DNA from: Rhizobium sp. 18055
GTDB lineage: Bacteria > Pseudomonadota > Alphaproteobacteria > Rhizobiales > Rhizobiaceae
Direction: 5' to 3'
DNA: 64,000 bases
Assembly (NCBI RefSeq): GCF_902706285.1
Contig: NZ_CACSKD010000002.1
Span: 434,001 to 498,000, forward strand
Under the pieces are notes generated by a model. It was not told where the DNA came from, did not search any database, and saw nothing but the letters and a program-made list of their open reading frames with translations. Positions 1 through 10,504 of the stretch are shown here, one piece after another (position 1 is the stretch's first letter; each line of letters opens with the position of its first letter). A program made the translations under genes and the position numbers.

Positions 1-1
1 G

Positions 2-217
2 CGGACGCTGAAATCCGAATACAAGGAGCGTTGGGCCAATCAATCCTCAAAGCGTGCAAGCCATTTTCTCCTGCTAACCGCGCGAGGAATCGCAAATTTT
101 GGCCCGGTGCTGCTGCTGTACAAAGGCATGCAGTGGATCGAGGCGACACTTTCGCCGGAGGATCTTCTCCGCCTAAAGGGAACTGCCAAGCGTATGCTAC
201 ACGCAATCGGACGATGA
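2..217 (+). CDS. 3' end of an unidentified gene (partial)
   Basis: An open reading frame runs in from the left edge and stops with TGA at 215-217, giving the last 71 residues of a protein that ends in KRMLHAIGR. The composition (hydrophobic LLLTARGIANFGPVLLLY stretch, then a charged tail) looks protein-like, and the stop is followed by a terminator region shared with the convergent hupB. I do not recognise the family, and the start lies outside the window. Confidence 0.5.
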   Translation, partial: RTLKSEYKERWANQSSKRASHFLLLTARGIANFGPVLLLYKGMQWIEATLSPEDLLRLKGTAKRMLHAIGR

Positions 218-324
218 CGGAGGCAGGTGCTACTCGCCACTTGATGCCGTTTGTACGCGGCCCCCTGATCGGTTCTGCAATATCTTTTGCCGGTGACATT
301 TCCGCGCCGACGGATAGCATAAAC

Positions 325-353
325 TAAAAAAGGGTCCGGCTTTCGCCGAACCC
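325..353 (-). terminator. Rho-independent terminator of hupB
   Basis: On the minus strand a 9-bp stem (332-340 with 345-353, one G-U pair) closes a short loop and is followed by a run of seven T (complement of 325-331). It lies about 50 bp past the hupB stop. The stem could also help end the converging transcript. Confidence 0.8.
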
Positions 354-404
354 TTCGAATACTTGTGTTGCCGGTCTCGTTGTCCGGCAGCCAAGCAAAT
401 CCGA

Positions 405-680
405 TTAGCTGTTAACAGCTTCCTTCAGGCCCTTGCCGGGCGTGAACTTCGGCACGTTGCGAGCCGCGATATCGACTTCAGCGCCGGTAGACGGATTGCG
501 GCCCTTGGTGGCAGCGCGATGGGAAACGGTGAAGCTACCGAAACCAGCGAGGCGAACGTCGCCCTTGCCCTTAAGTTCAGCCTGGACAACTTCGAATACA
601 GCGTCCACTGCCGAAGCAGCATCAGTCTTCGAGAGTCCTGCCTTTTCGGCAACTGCGGACACGAGTTCATTCTTGTTCAT
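405..680 (-). CDS. hupB: DNA-binding protein HU-beta
   Basis: This 91-residue protein has the length and sequence of bacterial HU: it starts MNKNELV and has the beta-arm region RNPSTGAEVDIAAR and the FTPGKGLKEAV tail. HU dimers bind and bend DNA non-specifically and compact the nucleoid. The ATG is preceded by GAAAGGGG at good spacing. It lies downstream of lon on the same strand, the usual rhizobial order, but a strong hairpin between them suggests its own transcript. Confidence 0.97.
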   Translation of the reverse strand: MNKNELVSAVAEKAGLSKTDAASAVDAVFEVVQAELKGKGDVRLAGFGSFTVSHRAATKGRNPSTGAEVDIAARNVPKFTPGKGLKEAVNS

Positions 681-813
681 GTTTCCACCCCTTTCTAAAT
701 GGTTCGAAACGACTCAAATCTAAAGCCGGGCACGGAATATGGTGCATCAGGCCCGCCGACCCCCAAAGACCCTGCAAATCAAGGAAAAGCAAGCGCCTCC
801 GGGCTGTTTTCAC

Positions 814-840
814 AAAAAAAGGCTGGCAAAAATGCCAGCC
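814..840 (-). terminator. Rho-independent terminator of lon
   Basis: A perfect 8-bp stem (GGCTGGCA / TGCCAGCC, 821-840, loop AAAA) is followed on the minus strand by seven T. It is placed between the lon stop (887) and hupB. The plus side also has TTTT after the stem, so it could work in both directions. Confidence 0.85.
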
Positions 841-886
841 TTTTCAGGGTTTTTAAGCAATGGGGCACGAATGTGGCAAACAAGGC

Positions 887-3301
887 TCAATGAGCGATTG
901 CAGCACCGGTTTCGTCGAGCCCTTCGACCGTTGCGACAACAGGCGTTTCCACCGTGCCATCCCACTCGATCGGCTCTGGTCTGCGGACCAGAGCATGCTT
1001 GATCACCTCGCCCATGCGGGACACGGGGATGATCTCCATGTTGTTCTTCACGTTGTCAGGAATCTCCGCCAGATCCTTGGCGTTTTCTTCCGGGATCAGA
1101 ACCGTCTTGATGCCGCCGCGCAGTGCGGCGAGCAGTTTTTCCTTCAGACCACCGATCGGCAGGACGCGGCCGCGAAGCGTGATCTCGCCCGTCATTGCCA
1201 CATCCTTGCGGACGGGAATGCCGGTCATGATCGAGACGATCGCGGTTGCCATGCCGACGCCAGCCGACGGGCCATCCTTCGGCGTCGCACCTTCCGGCAC
1301 GTGCACGTGGATGTCCGACTTGTCGAAGCGCGGAGGCTCGATGCCGAAATCGACGGCGCGCGAGCGGACATAGGATGCCGCAGCCGAAATCGATTCCTTC
1401 ATCACTTCCTTCAGATTGCCGGTCACGGTCATGCGACCCTTGCCCGGCATCATCACGCCTTCGATCGTCAGCAACTCGCCGCCGACTTCGGTCCAGGCCA
1501 GACCGGTGACGACACCGACCTGATCTTCGCCTTCGGCTTCGCCGTGACGGAACCGGGGAACACCAAGGTAGTCCGAAATATTGGCAGCGGTGACCGCAAC
1601 CGACTTCGTCTTGCCCTTGATGATTTCGGTGACCGCCTTGCGGGCGAGCTTCATCAGTTCGCGTTCGAAGCTACGAACACCGGCTTCGCGGGTGTACTGC
1701 TGGCTGATCGCCATCAGGGCATCGTCGCTGACCGAGAATTCCTGCGGCTGCAGCGCATGTTCCTTGATCGCCTTCGGCAGAAGGTGACGCTTGGCGATCT
1801 CGCGCTTCTCATCTTCGGTGTAACCGGCGATGCGAATGATCTCCATGCGGTCCATCAGAGGGCCCGGGATGTTGAGCGTGTTCGCCGTGGTGATGAACAT
1901 CACGTCGGACAGATCGTACTCGACTTCCAGATAGTGGTCCATGAAGGTCGAGTTCTGGGCCGGATCGAGCACTTCCAGCAGAGCCGATGACGGATCACCA
2001 CGGAAATCCTGGCCCATCTTGTCGATTTCGTCGAGCAGGAAGAGCGGGTTGGACTTCTTCGCCTTCTTCATCGACTGGATGACCTTGCCGGGCATCGAAC
2101 CGATATAGGTGCGGCGGTGACCACGGATTTCGGCTTCGTCACGGACGCCGCCGAGTGCCATGCGCACGTATTCGCGGCCGGTCGCCTTGGCGATCGACTG
2201 GGCAAGCGAGGTCTTGCCGACGCCCGGAGGGCCGACGAGGCACAGGATCGGCCCCTTGATCTTGGTGGCGCGGGCCTGCACGGCGAGATACTCGACGATG
2301 CGTTCCTTGACCTTGTCGAGACCGAAATGATCGTTCTCAAGCACCTGTTCGGCCGCGTTGAGATCGGTCTTGATCTTCGACTTCTTCGACCATGGAATGC
2401 CGAGCAGCCAATCGAGATAGTTGCGGACAACGGTCGCTTCGGCCGACATCGGGCTCATCTGCCGCAGCTTCTTCAGCTCGGCATCAGCCTTCTCGCGACC
2501 TTCCTTGGAGAGCTTGGTCTTGGTGATGCGCTCTTCCAGTTCGGCCATCTCGTCGCGGCCTTCCTCGCCGTCGCCAAGCTCCTTCTGGATCGCCTTCATC
2601 TGCTCATTCAGGTAGTATTCGCGCTGGGTCTTTTCCATCTGGCGCTTGACACGCGAGCGGATGCGCTTCTCGACCTGAAGGACCGAGATTTCGCCTTCCA
2701 TGAAACCGAGCGCCTTTTCGAGGCGTGCCTTGACGCTGGTGGTTTCCAGCATCTCCTGCTTCTCGGTGATCTTGATCGACAGATGCGACGCAACCGTATC
2801 GGCAAGCTTCGAGTAGTCGTCGATCTGGCTGGCAGCGCCAACGACTTCCGGCGAGATCTTCTTGTTGAGCTTCACGTAGCTCTCGAATTCGGACACGACC
2901 GAGCGGCTCAGCGCTTCCAGTTCGACCGGATCGTCGTTCGGCTCTTCGAGCATATGGCCGAGGGCTTCGTAGAAATCCTCGCGGTCGGTGTAGGCGTCGA
3001 TTTCAGCACGCGCGCGGCCTTCGACGAGCACCTTGACGGTGCCGTCTGGCAGCTTCAGCAGTTGCAGGACGTTGGCGACGGTGCCGACGTTGTGGATCGC
3101 AGATGGTTCGGGATCGTCGTCGCTGGCATTGATCTGTGTGACCAGCATGATCTGCTTGTCAGACCCCATGACTTCTTCGAGAGCGCGGATTGATTTTTCC
3201 CGGCCCACGAAGAGCGGCACAATCATATGCGGGAAGACCACGATGTCGCGCAGGGGCAATACAGGATAAGCGGTGCTCGCAACTGACGTTTTCTTCGTCA
3301 T
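887..3301 (-). CDS. lon: ATP-dependent protease Lon
   Basis: An 804-residue protein with the complete LonA layout: N-terminal substrate-binding domain ([19 protein letters not shown]), a helical region with MKAIQKELG, an AAA+ module with Walker [10 protein letters not shown] and the sensor region [13 protein letters not shown], and a C-terminal serine protease domain with Ser in PKDGPSAGV and Lys in GGLKEKLLA. It degrades misfolded and regulatory proteins in the cytoplasm. I chose the ATG at 3301 because GGAAAGG lies just upstream and the family starts there; an in-frame extension of 24 codons upstream has no such support. Neighbours are clpX and clpP, so this is a proteolysis cluster. Confidence 0.97.
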   Translation of the reverse strand: MTKKTSVASTAYPVLPLRDIVVFPHMIVPLFVGREKSIRALEEVMGSDKQIMLVTQINASDDDPEPSAIHNVGTVANVLQLLKLPDGTVKVLVEGRARAEIDAYTDREDFYEALGHMLEEPNDDPVELEALSRSVVSEFESYVKLNKKISPEVVGAASQIDDYSKLADTVASHLSIKITEKQEMLETTSVKARLEKALGFMEGEISVLQVEKRIRSRVKRQMEKTQREYYLNEQMKAIQKELGDGEEGRDEMAELEERITKTKLSKEGREKADAELKKLRQMSPMSAEATVVRNYLDWLLGIPWSKKSKIKTDLNAAEQVLENDHFGLDKVKERIVEYLAVQARATKIKGPILCLVGPPGVGKTSLAQSIAKATGREYVRMALGGVRDEAEIRGHRRTYIGSMPGKVIQSMKKAKKSNPLFLLDEIDKMGQDFRGDPSSALLEVLDPAQNSTFMDHYLEVEYDLSDVMFITTANTLNIPGPLMDRMEIIRIAGYTEDEKREIAKRHLLPKAIKEHALQPQEFSVSDDALMAISQQYTREAGVRSFERELMKLARKAVTEIIKGKTKSVAVTAANISDYLGVPRFRHGEAEGEDQVGVVTGLAWTEVGGELLTIEGVMMPGKGRMTVTGNLKEVMKESISAAASYVRSRAVDFGIEPPRFDKSDIHVHVPEGATPKDGPSAGVGMATAIVSIMTGIPVRKDVAMTGEITLRGRVLPIGGLKEKLLAALRGGIKTVLIPEENAKDLAEIPDNVKNNMEIIPVSRMGEVIKHALVRRPEPIEWDGTVETPVVATVEGLDETGAAIAH

Positions 3302-3660
3302 TTTATTTCCTTTCCATCGTCCCGTTTCCGGGCTCTTCTGGCGCAGCCTTTTCAAGACCGGCTGCACTCTCACTTGAGTAACAAGTGGAGGTTCTGACTA
3401 TGCTTTTCAAGCTGCCACATGGCCCGTGTCCGCTTGGACATGACAGCTATGCTACAACGGAACACCTCACTATGGCGCGCCAAGCTGGACCAGCGCTGAC
3501 CACTTCCGAACCGGCTAAAATACAACACCGAAACACACCAACGGAATCATAGCATAATCGCCAAGGGCGAATGAATTCGCAACGGCAACGGACGTGGTTT
3601 CGCGCTTCATCAGCAAGTTTTATCGGCATTTACCGCTGTGGTACACCGTTTTGCAAATAG
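3302..3660. other. Intergenic region upstream of lon
   Basis: About 360 bp without a convincing gene. On the minus strand CTTGAA (3406-3411) resembles a heat-shock -35 element, but the sequence 16-18 bases downstream is a poor -10, so I do not call a promoter. A 60-codon minus-strand reading frame here has an odd composition and no ribosome site. Confidence 0.4.
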
Positions 3661-3686
3661 AAAGGGGCCTGCCAACGGCAAGCCCC
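3661..3686 (-). terminator. Terminator of clpX
   Basis: A 10-bp GC-rich stem (GGGGCTTGCC / GGCAGGCCCC on the minus strand, one G-U pair, loop of 3) is followed by TTT, 30 bp after the clpX stop. Confidence 0.7.
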
Positions 3687-3716
3687 TAAAATTCACGGTT
3701 CGTATCACAGGGATAC

Positions 3717-4994
3717 TTAGGCCGAAGCGTTGGCCTTTTCCTCCTGGCGATCCGCATAGATGTAGAGCGGACGCGACGAGCCACTGACGACCTCGTCCGA
3801 GATGACCACTTCGCGAACACCTTCCAGCGTCGGCAGTTCGAACATCGTGTCGAGCAGGATCTTTTCCATGATCGAGCGAAGGCCGCGGGCACCGGTCTTG
3901 CGGGTGATCGCCTTCTTGGCGATTTCGCGAAGGGCGTCCTCGTGGAAGGTGAGTTCCACGTCTTCCATCTCGAACAGCCGCTGATACTGCTTGATGAGCG
4001 CGTTCTTCGGTTCCGACAGGATCTGGATCAGCGCATCCTCATCAAGATCTTCGAGCGTTGCCAGGACCGGCAGACGACCGATGAACTCGGGGATCAGGCC
4101 GAACTTGACCAGGTCTTCCGGCTCCAGTTCGCGCAGCACTTCACCGACGCGGCGATCTTCAGCCGACTTGACCGAAGCACCGAAGCCGATCGACGTCTTC
4201 TCGCCACGGGCAGAGATGATCTTGTCGAGGCCGGCAAATGCGCCGCCGCAGATGAACAGGATGTTCGTCGTGTCGACCTGCAGGAATTCCTGCTGCGGAT
4301 GCTTGCGGCCGCCCTGCGGCGGTACCGAGGCAACCGTGCCTTCCATGATCTTCAGCAGCGCCTGCTGCACACCCTCGCCCGACACGTCGCGGGTGATCGA
4401 AGGGTTGTCCGACTTGCGGGAAATCTTGTCGACTTCGTCGATATAGACGATGCCGCGCTGGGCGCGTTCGACGTTGTAATCCGCAGACTGCAGAAGCTTC
4501 AGGATGATGTTTTCGACGTCTTCACCGACATAGCCGGCTTCGGTCAGCGTCGTTGCGTCAGCCATGGTGAACGGCACGTCGATGATGCGGGCGAGCGTCT
4601 GTGCAAGATAGGTCTTGCCGCAACCGGTCGGGCCGACCAGCATGATGTTCGACTTCGCAAGCTCGATCTCGCCGTTCTTGGTGGCGTGCGCGAGGCGCTT
4701 GTAATGGTTGTGAACGGCAACGGACAGGATCTTCTTCGCCTGACGCTGGCCAATGACGTATTCATCGAGGACCTTGATGATGTCCTGGGGCGTGGGGACG
4801 CCATCACGGGACTTGACCATCGAGGACTTGTTTTCCTCGCGGATGATGTCCATGCACAATTCGACGCATTCATCGCAGATGAAAACTGTCGGTCCGGCAA
4901 TCAGCTTCCGGACTTCGTGCTGGCTCTTTCCGCAGAAGGAGCAGTACAGGGTGTTCTTAGAGTCGCCGCCGTTGCTGCCGCTGACTTTGCTCAT
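3717..4994 (-). CDS. clpX: ATP-dependent Clp protease ATP-binding subunit ClpX
   Basis: A 425-residue unfoldase with the N-terminal C4 zinc finger (Cys at about 18, 21, 40 and 43: CSFC...CDEC), Walker A GPTGCGKT near residue 120, Walker [10 protein letters not shown], and the C-terminal AAA small domain ending in ANASA. ClpX recognises tagged substrates and threads them into ClpP. GGAAGGAAAG precedes the ATG. It lies 272 bp downstream of clpP on the same strand, as in other rhizobia, and has its own terminator. Confidence 0.98.
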   Translation of the reverse strand: MSKVSGSNGGDSKNTLYCSFCGKSQHEVRKLIAGPTVFICDECVELCMDIIREENKSSMVKSRDGVPTPQDIIKVLDEYVIGQRQAKKILSVAVHNHYKRLAHATKNGEIELAKSNIMLVGPTGCGKTYLAQTLARIIDVPFTMADATTLTEAGYVGEDVENIILKLLQSADYNVERAQRGIVYIDEVDKISRKSDNPSITRDVSGEGVQQALLKIMEGTVASVPPQGGRKHPQQEFLQVDTTNILFICGGAFAGLDKIISARGEKTSIGFGASVKSAEDRRVGEVLRELEPEDLVKFGLIPEFIGRLPVLATLEDLDEDALIQILSEPKNALIKQYQRLFEMEDVELTFHEDALREIAKKAITRKTGARGLRSIMEKILLDTMFELPTLEGVREVVISDEVVSGSSRPLYIYADRQEEKANASA

Positions 4995-5266
4995 ATCACT
5001 TTCCTTCCAGCACGCCGCATTTCAAGGTGAAATGACGGTCAACTCATTGGCCTGCCCCACGTGGAGCTACAGGCCTTCAAGGGTACGAACCGGGTCAAGA
5101 CTAGGCCGTCCTGGCCCCGGCGGCAACGAATTCCCCTTCAAAGCCAAATGCTATGTCATAAAAATTCAACATAGCATTAATACTTGAGATTGGTTCACCC
5201 GCCACTGGGTTTATTCCCTAGTTCGATCACAAATGAGATAGAACTGTGGCGGATAAAACACCATCC

Positions 5267-5905
5267 CTAGTTCTGACTAGGCGCATCGCCTTCCATCTCG
5301 GCACGAGACGTGAGGACCTTATCGATCACACCCCAGTCCTTGGCTTCGGCCGCATCCATGAAATGGTCACGGTCGAGCGTCTTTTCAACTTCTTCGTAAG
5401 TCCGGCCGGTGTGCTTGACGTACACCTCGTTCAGACGGCGCTTCATCTTGATGATGTCGCGGGCATGGCGCTCGATATCGGACGCCTGGCCGGAGAAGCC
5501 GCCAGATGGCTGGTGAACCATGATGCGGGAGTTCGGCGTTGCGAACCGCATGTCCTTGTGGCCGGCGGCGAGAAGCAGCGAGCCCATGGATGCGGCCTGA
5601 CCGATGCAAAGCGTCGATACGGCAGGACGAATGAACTGCATCGTGTCGTAGATCGCCATGCCGGCGGTGACCACGCCACCCGGCGAATTGATGTAGAGCG
5701 CGATTTCCTTCTTGGGGTTTTCGGCCTCAAGGAAAAGCAGCTGGGCGCAGACGAGCGTCGCCACGTGATCCTCGACTGGCCCCGTCAGGAAGATGATGCG
5801 TTCCTTGAGCAGGCGCGAATAAATGTCGTAGGAGCGTTCACCGCGATTGGTCTGTTCCACAACCATCGGCACGAGGGCCATAGCGGTATCGACTGGGTTT
5901 CTCAT
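5267..5905 (-). CDS. clpP: ATP-dependent Clp protease proteolytic subunit ClpP
   Basis: A 212-residue serine peptidase of normal length. The catalytic triad is visible: Ser106 in GQAASMGS, His131 in MVHQPSGG and Asp180 in LDRDHFM. Tetradecamers of ClpP form the degradation chamber for ClpX or ClpA. It is first in a clpP-clpX minus-strand pair. A heat-shock-type promoter candidate lies 60-95 bp upstream. Confidence 0.98.
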   Translation of the reverse strand: MRNPVDTAMALVPMVVEQTNRGERSYDIYSRLLKERIIFLTGPVEDHVATLVCAQLLFLEAENPKKEIALYINSPGGVVTAGMAIYDTMQFIRPAVSTLCIGQAASMGSLLLAAGHKDMRFATPNSRIMVHQPSGGFSGQASDIERHARDIIKMKRRLNEVYVKHTGRTYEEVEKTLDRDHFMDAAEAKDWGVIDKVLTSRAEMEGDAPSQN

Positions 5906-5968
5906 GTGCGTCCTTTGTCAACGTCTTTCCGGCCCGACGCCGGGAATCAAACAAAATGCCTTATCCCT

Positions 5969-5998
5969 ACATAGAACTTCCCTACCCTCCTCTTCAAG
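5969..5998 (-). promoter_or_regulatory. Candidate RpoH (heat-shock) promoter of clpP
   Basis: On the minus strand CTTGAA (5998-5993) is separated by 18 bases from CTATGT (5974-5969), close to the alphaproteobacterial RpoH pattern (CTTG, 16-18 bases, CYTATNT). Its position about 65 bp before the clpP start fits the known heat inducibility of clpP. The rest of the 385-bp gap to the next gene shows nothing I can name. Confidence 0.5.
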
Positions 5999-6290
5999 AC
6001 GCGCCTACGGATAACGTTAAGAGGGCGGGGTTCCATGTCTGTTTTCCTAGTCTTTCTGTAGGGAGATTGTTCGAAACCGTCATTAACGGCGAAGCGTCTT
6101 ACTCGCCGCGCACAGCTTTTCTCTTCGGCAAGATGAAGAAATGCTAAATTCGGCCATCATGCCGCCTCCAGCATTTACCTCGTGGAAAGCCTATCGCGAG
6201 ATATCCGGTAGCGACCATCGCATCCTCGCCGGCGATTAAGGAAGTCACCAGATTTCTTAGCGAGTATGCGCCGATACAAGGGGTATTGCC

Positions 6291-7541
6291 GTGTTCAATG
6301 TTACGACAGGTCTGGCCATTTGGTGCTCCGAGGCTATGACGCTCGCGCTGGTCGCGTTCATTGCCTGGCGCCATAATGTTCGGGATAAGACTTATTTCTA
6401 TTGGGGTATCGGTTTCTTTCTGAGTGGCGTAGGCTTTGCCATGGTGGCTCTGCGCAACCATATCCCCGACATTCTGTCGATCGAGGCCGGCAATGCCATA
6501 GCGCTTGCCGGGCAAAGTGCATGGGTTGCCGGATATCTGGCGCTGGACAAGCGCAGGATGGAATGGTGGGTGCTGTTGCCGCCGATCGTCTGGCTCGCCG
6601 GAATTTTCCTGCCCTGGGTGAATGACGACTACCCCAACCGAGTTGCGCTCTACAACCTTGCCTCGGCGACCGGAGCGACGGCGCTGGCCATGGCCGTGAG
6701 TTCTCCGGGCCTGAACCGCGAAGCGGCGCGCGCCAAGCTGGCGATCATCTTCATCGTTCAGAGCTGCGTGTGTTTTGCCGCGGCAGGCGCGATCGGCTTG
6801 ATTTCGCCTGGTGACAAGGACGCAGCCAACCTTGCGGGCGTGGCGGCCATGGGGACCGCATTCCTGTTGACGTTTGCCTGCGCCCTGACGTTCCGGTTGA
6901 TCATGGAGCGCTCCGAACAGAAGCTTCGCATCCTCAGCATCACCGATACGCTGACCGGCGTGCTCAACCGCCGAGGGCTGTTTGCGCAGTTCACGCGAAT
7001 CCAGACGAAGGCCTTTGACGACAAGCGACAGGTCGCCGTGCTGCTGTTCGACCTGGACAATTTCAAGCGCATCAACGACCGCTTCGGCCATCAGGGCGGT
7101 GATGCCGTCTTGACCGTGTTTGCCCGTATGGCGCGGCAGTTTACGCCATCTGGCGTGTTCGGCCGTATGGGTGGCGAGGAATTCGCTGCATTTGCCAGCG
7201 TTGCCGATCAGACGGAGGCCGAGGCGCTTGCTGAATCCATCCGAACCGAATTTTGCCGTGTTCCTGTCAGCACCGGCGATGCCATCGTTCCGGCAACTGT
7301 CAGCGTTGGCGTTGCGTTGGCCTCGCCGCTTGAGGCCAACATGGACAAGCTGGTTTCGGCGGCGGACCGGGCGCTTTATGCAGCCAAGGGCGCGGGCAGA
7401 AACTGCACGGTGATCTTCGGCGAGGCTGAGGCGGCGGCCCCACCGAAGGTCGAGCCCGATCACACCACCGGCGAACTGGTACCGACGCTGGATGACCAGA
7501 TCCACGCTCTTCGACGCGTCGGATCTCTCGGTCGAGGCTAA
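6291..7541 (+). CDS. Membrane-bound diguanylate cyclase (GGDEF)
   Basis: A 416-residue protein that starts with GTG, preceded by AAGGGG. The N-terminal ~205 residues carry about six hydrophobic segments. A C-terminal GGDEF domain follows (SITDTLTGVLNRRG, DLDNFKRINDRFGHQGGD, GRMGGEEF at 294-298), so it should make cyclic di-GMP from GTP. The inhibitory RxxD site that usually sits five residues before GGEEF is absent (TPSG instead), so product feedback may be missing. No EAL domain. It stands alone on the plus strand between clpP and the P450. Confidence 0.9.
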   Translation: MFNVTTGLAIWCSEAMTLALVAFIAWRHNVRDKTYFYWGIGFFLSGVGFAMVALRNHIPDILSIEAGNAIALAGQSAWVAGYLALDKRRMEWWVLLPPIVWLAGIFLPWVNDDYPNRVALYNLASATGATALAMAVSSPGLNREAARAKLAIIFIVQSCVCFAAAGAIGLISPGDKDAANLAGVAAMGTAFLLTFACALTFRLIMERSEQKLRILSITDTLTGVLNRRGLFAQFTRIQTKAFDDKRQVAVLLFDLDNFKRINDRFGHQGGDAVLTVFARMARQFTPSGVFGRMGGEEFAAFASVADQTEAEALAESIRTEFCRVPVSTGDAIVPATVSVGVALASPLEANMDKLVSAADRALYAAKGAGRNCTVIFGEAEAAAPPKVEPDHTTGELVPTLDDQIHALRRVGSLGRG

Positions 7542-7594
7542 CAACAGATTGCGCTCTCTTTTCGAGGCTTGGCAAATCCGCTAAGCCTCGAAAT

Positions 7595-8839
7595 ATGATC
7601 ACATTGCCATACATCTCCATTGACCCCGCCACGCGCCGCGTTTCCCTCAACGCCCGCAATCGCGCCTTCTACGGCAACCCCAACGCCGCCTACGCGGCGC
7701 TACACGCGCATTGTCCAACCTTCTACTGGGAAGAGCAGAAGCAGTGGTTCTTCACCGGCTATGACCATGTGAACGCGCTTCTGCGCGATCGCCGGTTCGG
7801 CCGGCAGATCCTGCATATCGCCAGCCGCGAAGAACTCGGCCTGCCCGAGCCCGACCAGCATGTTGCCAATTTCGATCTTGCCGAGCGGTATTCCCTGCTG
7901 GAACTGGAGCCGCCGGAACACACGCGCCTCAGGACCCTTGTCAACCGCGCTTTCGTGTCCCGCCATGTCGAGAAGATGAAGCCGGAGCTTGCCGAACTCG
8001 CCAACACGCTGATCGACCAGTTCGCGCACAAGGGCGAGGTCGAGCTGCTGTCGGCTTTCGCCGATATCATCCCGGTGACAATGATTGCGCGGATGATCGG
8101 CATTCCCGAAGAGATGGGACCGCAGCTGTTGAAGTGGTCGCATGCCTATATCCGCATGTATCTGTTTGGCCGCACGCGGGCAGACGAGGACGGCGCGGAG
8201 AAGGCGTCGAAGGAATTCTCCGATTATGTGAAGACGATCATCGCAGAGCGTCGTGCCAATCCACGCGACGACTTGCTGACGCACATGATCCACACCGAGC
8301 ACAAGGGTCAGTATCTGACCGAGGACGAGCTGGTCTCAACGACGATCGTGCTTTTGAACGCCGGCCATGAGGCGACAGTGCACCAGATCGGCAATTCGGT
8401 GCGGATGATCCTCGACAGCGGTTACGCGCCGGCCGAGCTTTTCAGAGATGAAGCAACCACGGAGCGGACGGTCGAGGAATCGCTACGGATCTGCGCGCCT
8501 GTTCATATCTTCCAACGCTGGGCACTTGAGCCGGCCGAGATAGACGGCATCTCCTTCAAGCGCGGCGACAAGGTCAGCCTGATCCTGGCCGCCGCCAATC
8601 TCGACCCCTTGAAATTCACCGACCCGTTGACCTTCCAGCCGGGTCGTCGCGAGGCGCCGAACCTGTCCTTTGGCGCCGGCATCCATTTCTGTATCGGCGC
8701 GCCGCTGGCCCGCCTTGAACTGCAAGTGGTGCTGCCGATCCTGTTCGAGCGCCTGCCCGGCCTGAAGCTGGCGAGGACGCCCGAGGTGAAGGACGTCTAC
8801 CACTTCCACGGATTGGACCGGCTGGAACTCAGCTGGTAG
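7595..8839 (+). CDS. Cytochrome P450
   Basis: A 414-residue soluble bacterial P450. Visible signatures are the I-helix LLNAGHEAT, the ExxR motif EESLR, and the haem loop FGAGIHFCIG whose Cys ligates iron near residue 362. It would hydroxylate a small organic substrate using separate ferredoxin and reductase partners, which are not encoded nearby. The substrate cannot be told from sequence. The gene starts 53 bp after the GGDEF gene and could share its transcript. Confidence 0.93.
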   Translation: MITLPYISIDPATRRVSLNARNRAFYGNPNAAYAALHAHCPTFYWEEQKQWFFTGYDHVNALLRDRRFGRQILHIASREELGLPEPDQHVANFDLAERYSLLELEPPEHTRLRTLVNRAFVSRHVEKMKPELAELANTLIDQFAHKGEVELLSAFADIIPVTMIARMIGIPEEMGPQLLKWSHAYIRMYLFGRTRADEDGAEKASKEFSDYVKTIIAERRANPRDDLLTHMIHTEHKGQYLTEDELVSTTIVLLNAGHEATVHQIGNSVRMILDSGYAPAELFRDEATTERTVEESLRICAPVHIFQRWALEPAEIDGISFKRGDKVSLILAAANLDPLKFTDPLTFQPGRREAPNLSFGAGIHFCIGAPLARLELQVVLPILFERLPGLKLARTPEVKDVYHFHGLDRLELSW

Positions 8840-8841
8840 TC

Positions 8842-8878
8842 AAAAAAATATCCGCGCTACCTATGGCAGCGCGGATAT
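8842..8878 (-). terminator. Terminator of dctA
   Basis: An 11-bp perfect stem (ATATCCGCGCT at 8848-8858 with 8868-8878) is followed on the minus strand by six T (8842-8847). It ends dctA and may also stop the converging P450 transcript. Confidence 0.85.
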
Positions 8879-8933
8879 CTCCTTGGGAGGATACAAACCG
8901 CTCGCGTGGATGGCGAGCGTGTTGTCTGGCGCT

Positions 8934-10268
8934 TTATTCTGCCGCCTGCAGAGCCGGGGTAGCCGCGTCGATCTCTACCGGCAGCGTGCCGGCCATCGCA
9001 GCTGCGAACTGTGTCTGGTCGAGTTCGTTTTCCCAACGGGCGACAACGACGGTGGCAACCGCGTTGCCGACCAGGTTGGTCAGGGCGCGGCATTCCGACA
9101 TGAAGCGGTCGATGCCAAGGATCAGCGCCATCCCGGCGACCGGGACCGAGGGAACGACCGACAGCGTCGCGGCCAGCGTGATAAAGCCGGCGCCGGTGAT
9201 GCCGGCTGCACCCTTGGACGAGAGCATCGCCACGAGAAGCAGCAGGATCTGGTCCGACAGCGACAGGTCGATATTGGTGGCCTGGGCGATGAACAGGGCG
9301 GCCAGCGTCATGTAGATGTTGGTGCCGTCGAGGTTGAAGGAATAGCCGGTCGGAATGACCAGGCCGACGACGGAGCGCTTGCAGCCGGCGCGTTCCATCT
9401 TCTGCATCAGGCCCGGCAGGGCTGCTTCAGACGAGGAGGTACCGAGGACGAGCAGCAGCTCTTCCTTGATGTAGCGGATCAGCGACAGGATCGAGAAGCC
9501 GTTGTATTTCGCCACCGCACCCAGCACCACCAGCACGAACAGCAGGGCGGTGATGTAGAAGGTGAGAATGAGGTAGGCGAGGTTGGCGACCGAGCCGATC
9601 CCGTACTTGCCGATGGTGAAGGCCATGGCGCCGAACGCGCCGATCGGGGCAGCCTTCATCAGGATGGCGACGAGGCGGAAGACCGGGGCTGTGAGAGCGG
9701 TCAGGAAGTCGGTGACCGGCTTGCCCTTGTCGCCGACCATGCCGAGCGCGACGCCGAACAGGACCGAGAAGAACAGCACCTGCAGGATGTCGCCCTGAGC
9801 AAACGCACCGACGATGGTTTCCGGGATGATGTTCATCAGGAAGCCGGTAATCGTCGTTTCATGCGCCTTGGTGGCGTAGGTGGCGACGGCCTTGCCATCG
9901 AGCGTTGCCGGATCGATGTTCATGCCGGCGCCGGGATGCAGGACATTGCCGACGATCAGGCCGACGATCAGCGCCAGCGTCGAGAAAATGATGAAATAGA
10001 GCATCGCCTTGCCAGCGACGCGGCCGACCTTTTTCAGGTCCGACATGCCGGCAATGCCGGTGGCGACGGTGAGGAAGATGACCGGCGCGATGATCATCTT
10101 GACGAGGCGGATGAAGGCATCGCCGAGCGGCTTCAGGCTGGCGCCGAAATCAGGCCAGAAATGGCCGATCAGCATGCCGGCGATGATGGCACAGACGACC
10201 TGGAAATACAGGTGCCGATAGAATGGAAGTTTGCCGCGCGGCTCGGCGGCTGGAATTGCAACGTTCAT
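8934..10268 (-). CDS. dctA: C4-dicarboxylate transporter DctA
   Basis: A 444-residue inner-membrane symporter of the DAACS/glutamate transporter family with about eight to ten hydrophobic segments and the signatures [11 protein letters not shown] and [14 protein letters not shown]. It imports succinate, fumarate and malate; in rhizobia this supports nitrogen fixation in nodules. The ATG at 10268 is preceded by GGAGGA; a 31-codon in-frame extension upstream would overlap the promoter region and is rejected. The sigma-54 promoter and the adjacent dctBD genes show it is controlled by the DctB/DctD pair. Confidence 0.97.
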   Translation of the reverse strand: MNVAIPAAEPRGKLPFYRHLYFQVVCAIIAGMLIGHFWPDFGASLKPLGDAFIRLVKMIIAPVIFLTVATGIAGMSDLKKVGRVAGKAMLYFIIFSTLALIVGLIVGNVLHPGAGMNIDPATLDGKAVATYATKAHETTITGFLMNIIPETIVGAFAQGDILQVLFFSVLFGVALGMVGDKGKPVTDFLTALTAPVFRLVAILMKAAPIGAFGAMAFTIGKYGIGSVANLAYLILTFYITALLFVLVVLGAVAKYNGFSILSLIRYIKEELLLVLGTSSSEAALPGLMQKMERAGCKRSVVGLVIPTGYSFNLDGTNIYMTLAALFIAQATNIDLSLSDQILLLLVAMLSSKGAAGITGAGFITLAATLSVVPSVPVAGMALILGIDRFMSECRALTNLVGNAVATVVVARWENELDQTQFAAAMAGTLPVEIDAATPALQAAE

Positions 10269-10356
10269 GGCGTCCTCCATAAAGCCCCAAACCAGTCCGG
10301 CCTCCCGGGGCAATTGCGTTTTAGATCGACAGCGACACGGCTGTTTGAGACTACTT

Positions 10357-10372
10357 AGCAATGCCTATGCCA
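10357..10372 (-). promoter_or_regulatory. Sigma-54 (RpoN) promoter of dctA
   Basis: Minus strand TGGCATAGGCATTGCT matches the -24/-12 pattern (TGGC, then TTGCT at the correct spacing). It lies about 90 bp upstream of the dctA start. Known biology: dctA is transcribed by RpoN and activated by DctD. Confidence 0.88.
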
Positions 10373-10478
10373 GTTCACCTTCGCCGCAATATCGCCATGA
10401 TTTAAAACGCTTTTTTCTTAATCAGAACGCTAAAATAAATTAAGTGAGCGGCTTTTCGCACAAATCTATTTGACGAGC

Positions 10479-10494
10479 GTGCGAAATTTCGCAC
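10479..10494. promoter_or_regulatory. Candidate DctD upstream activator site
   Basis: A perfect 16-bp palindrome, GTGCGAAATTTCGCAC, lies about 110 bp upstream of the sigma-54 promoter and only 10 bp before the dctB start. A weaker copy of the half-site (TTCGCAC) occurs at 10455-10461. The position suits an enhancer for dctA and could also allow feedback on dctB. Confidence 0.65.
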
Positions 10495-10504
10495 ATCATG
10501 GGCC

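Noticed and set aside
860..1990. Long plus-strand frame of 376 codons over lon
   Set aside because: It is the antisense shadow of lon, His- and Arg-rich with no ribosome site; lon has every expected motif.
2117..3193. Plus-strand frame of 358 codons over lon
   Set aside because: Antisense shadow of a high-GC gene; no family features.
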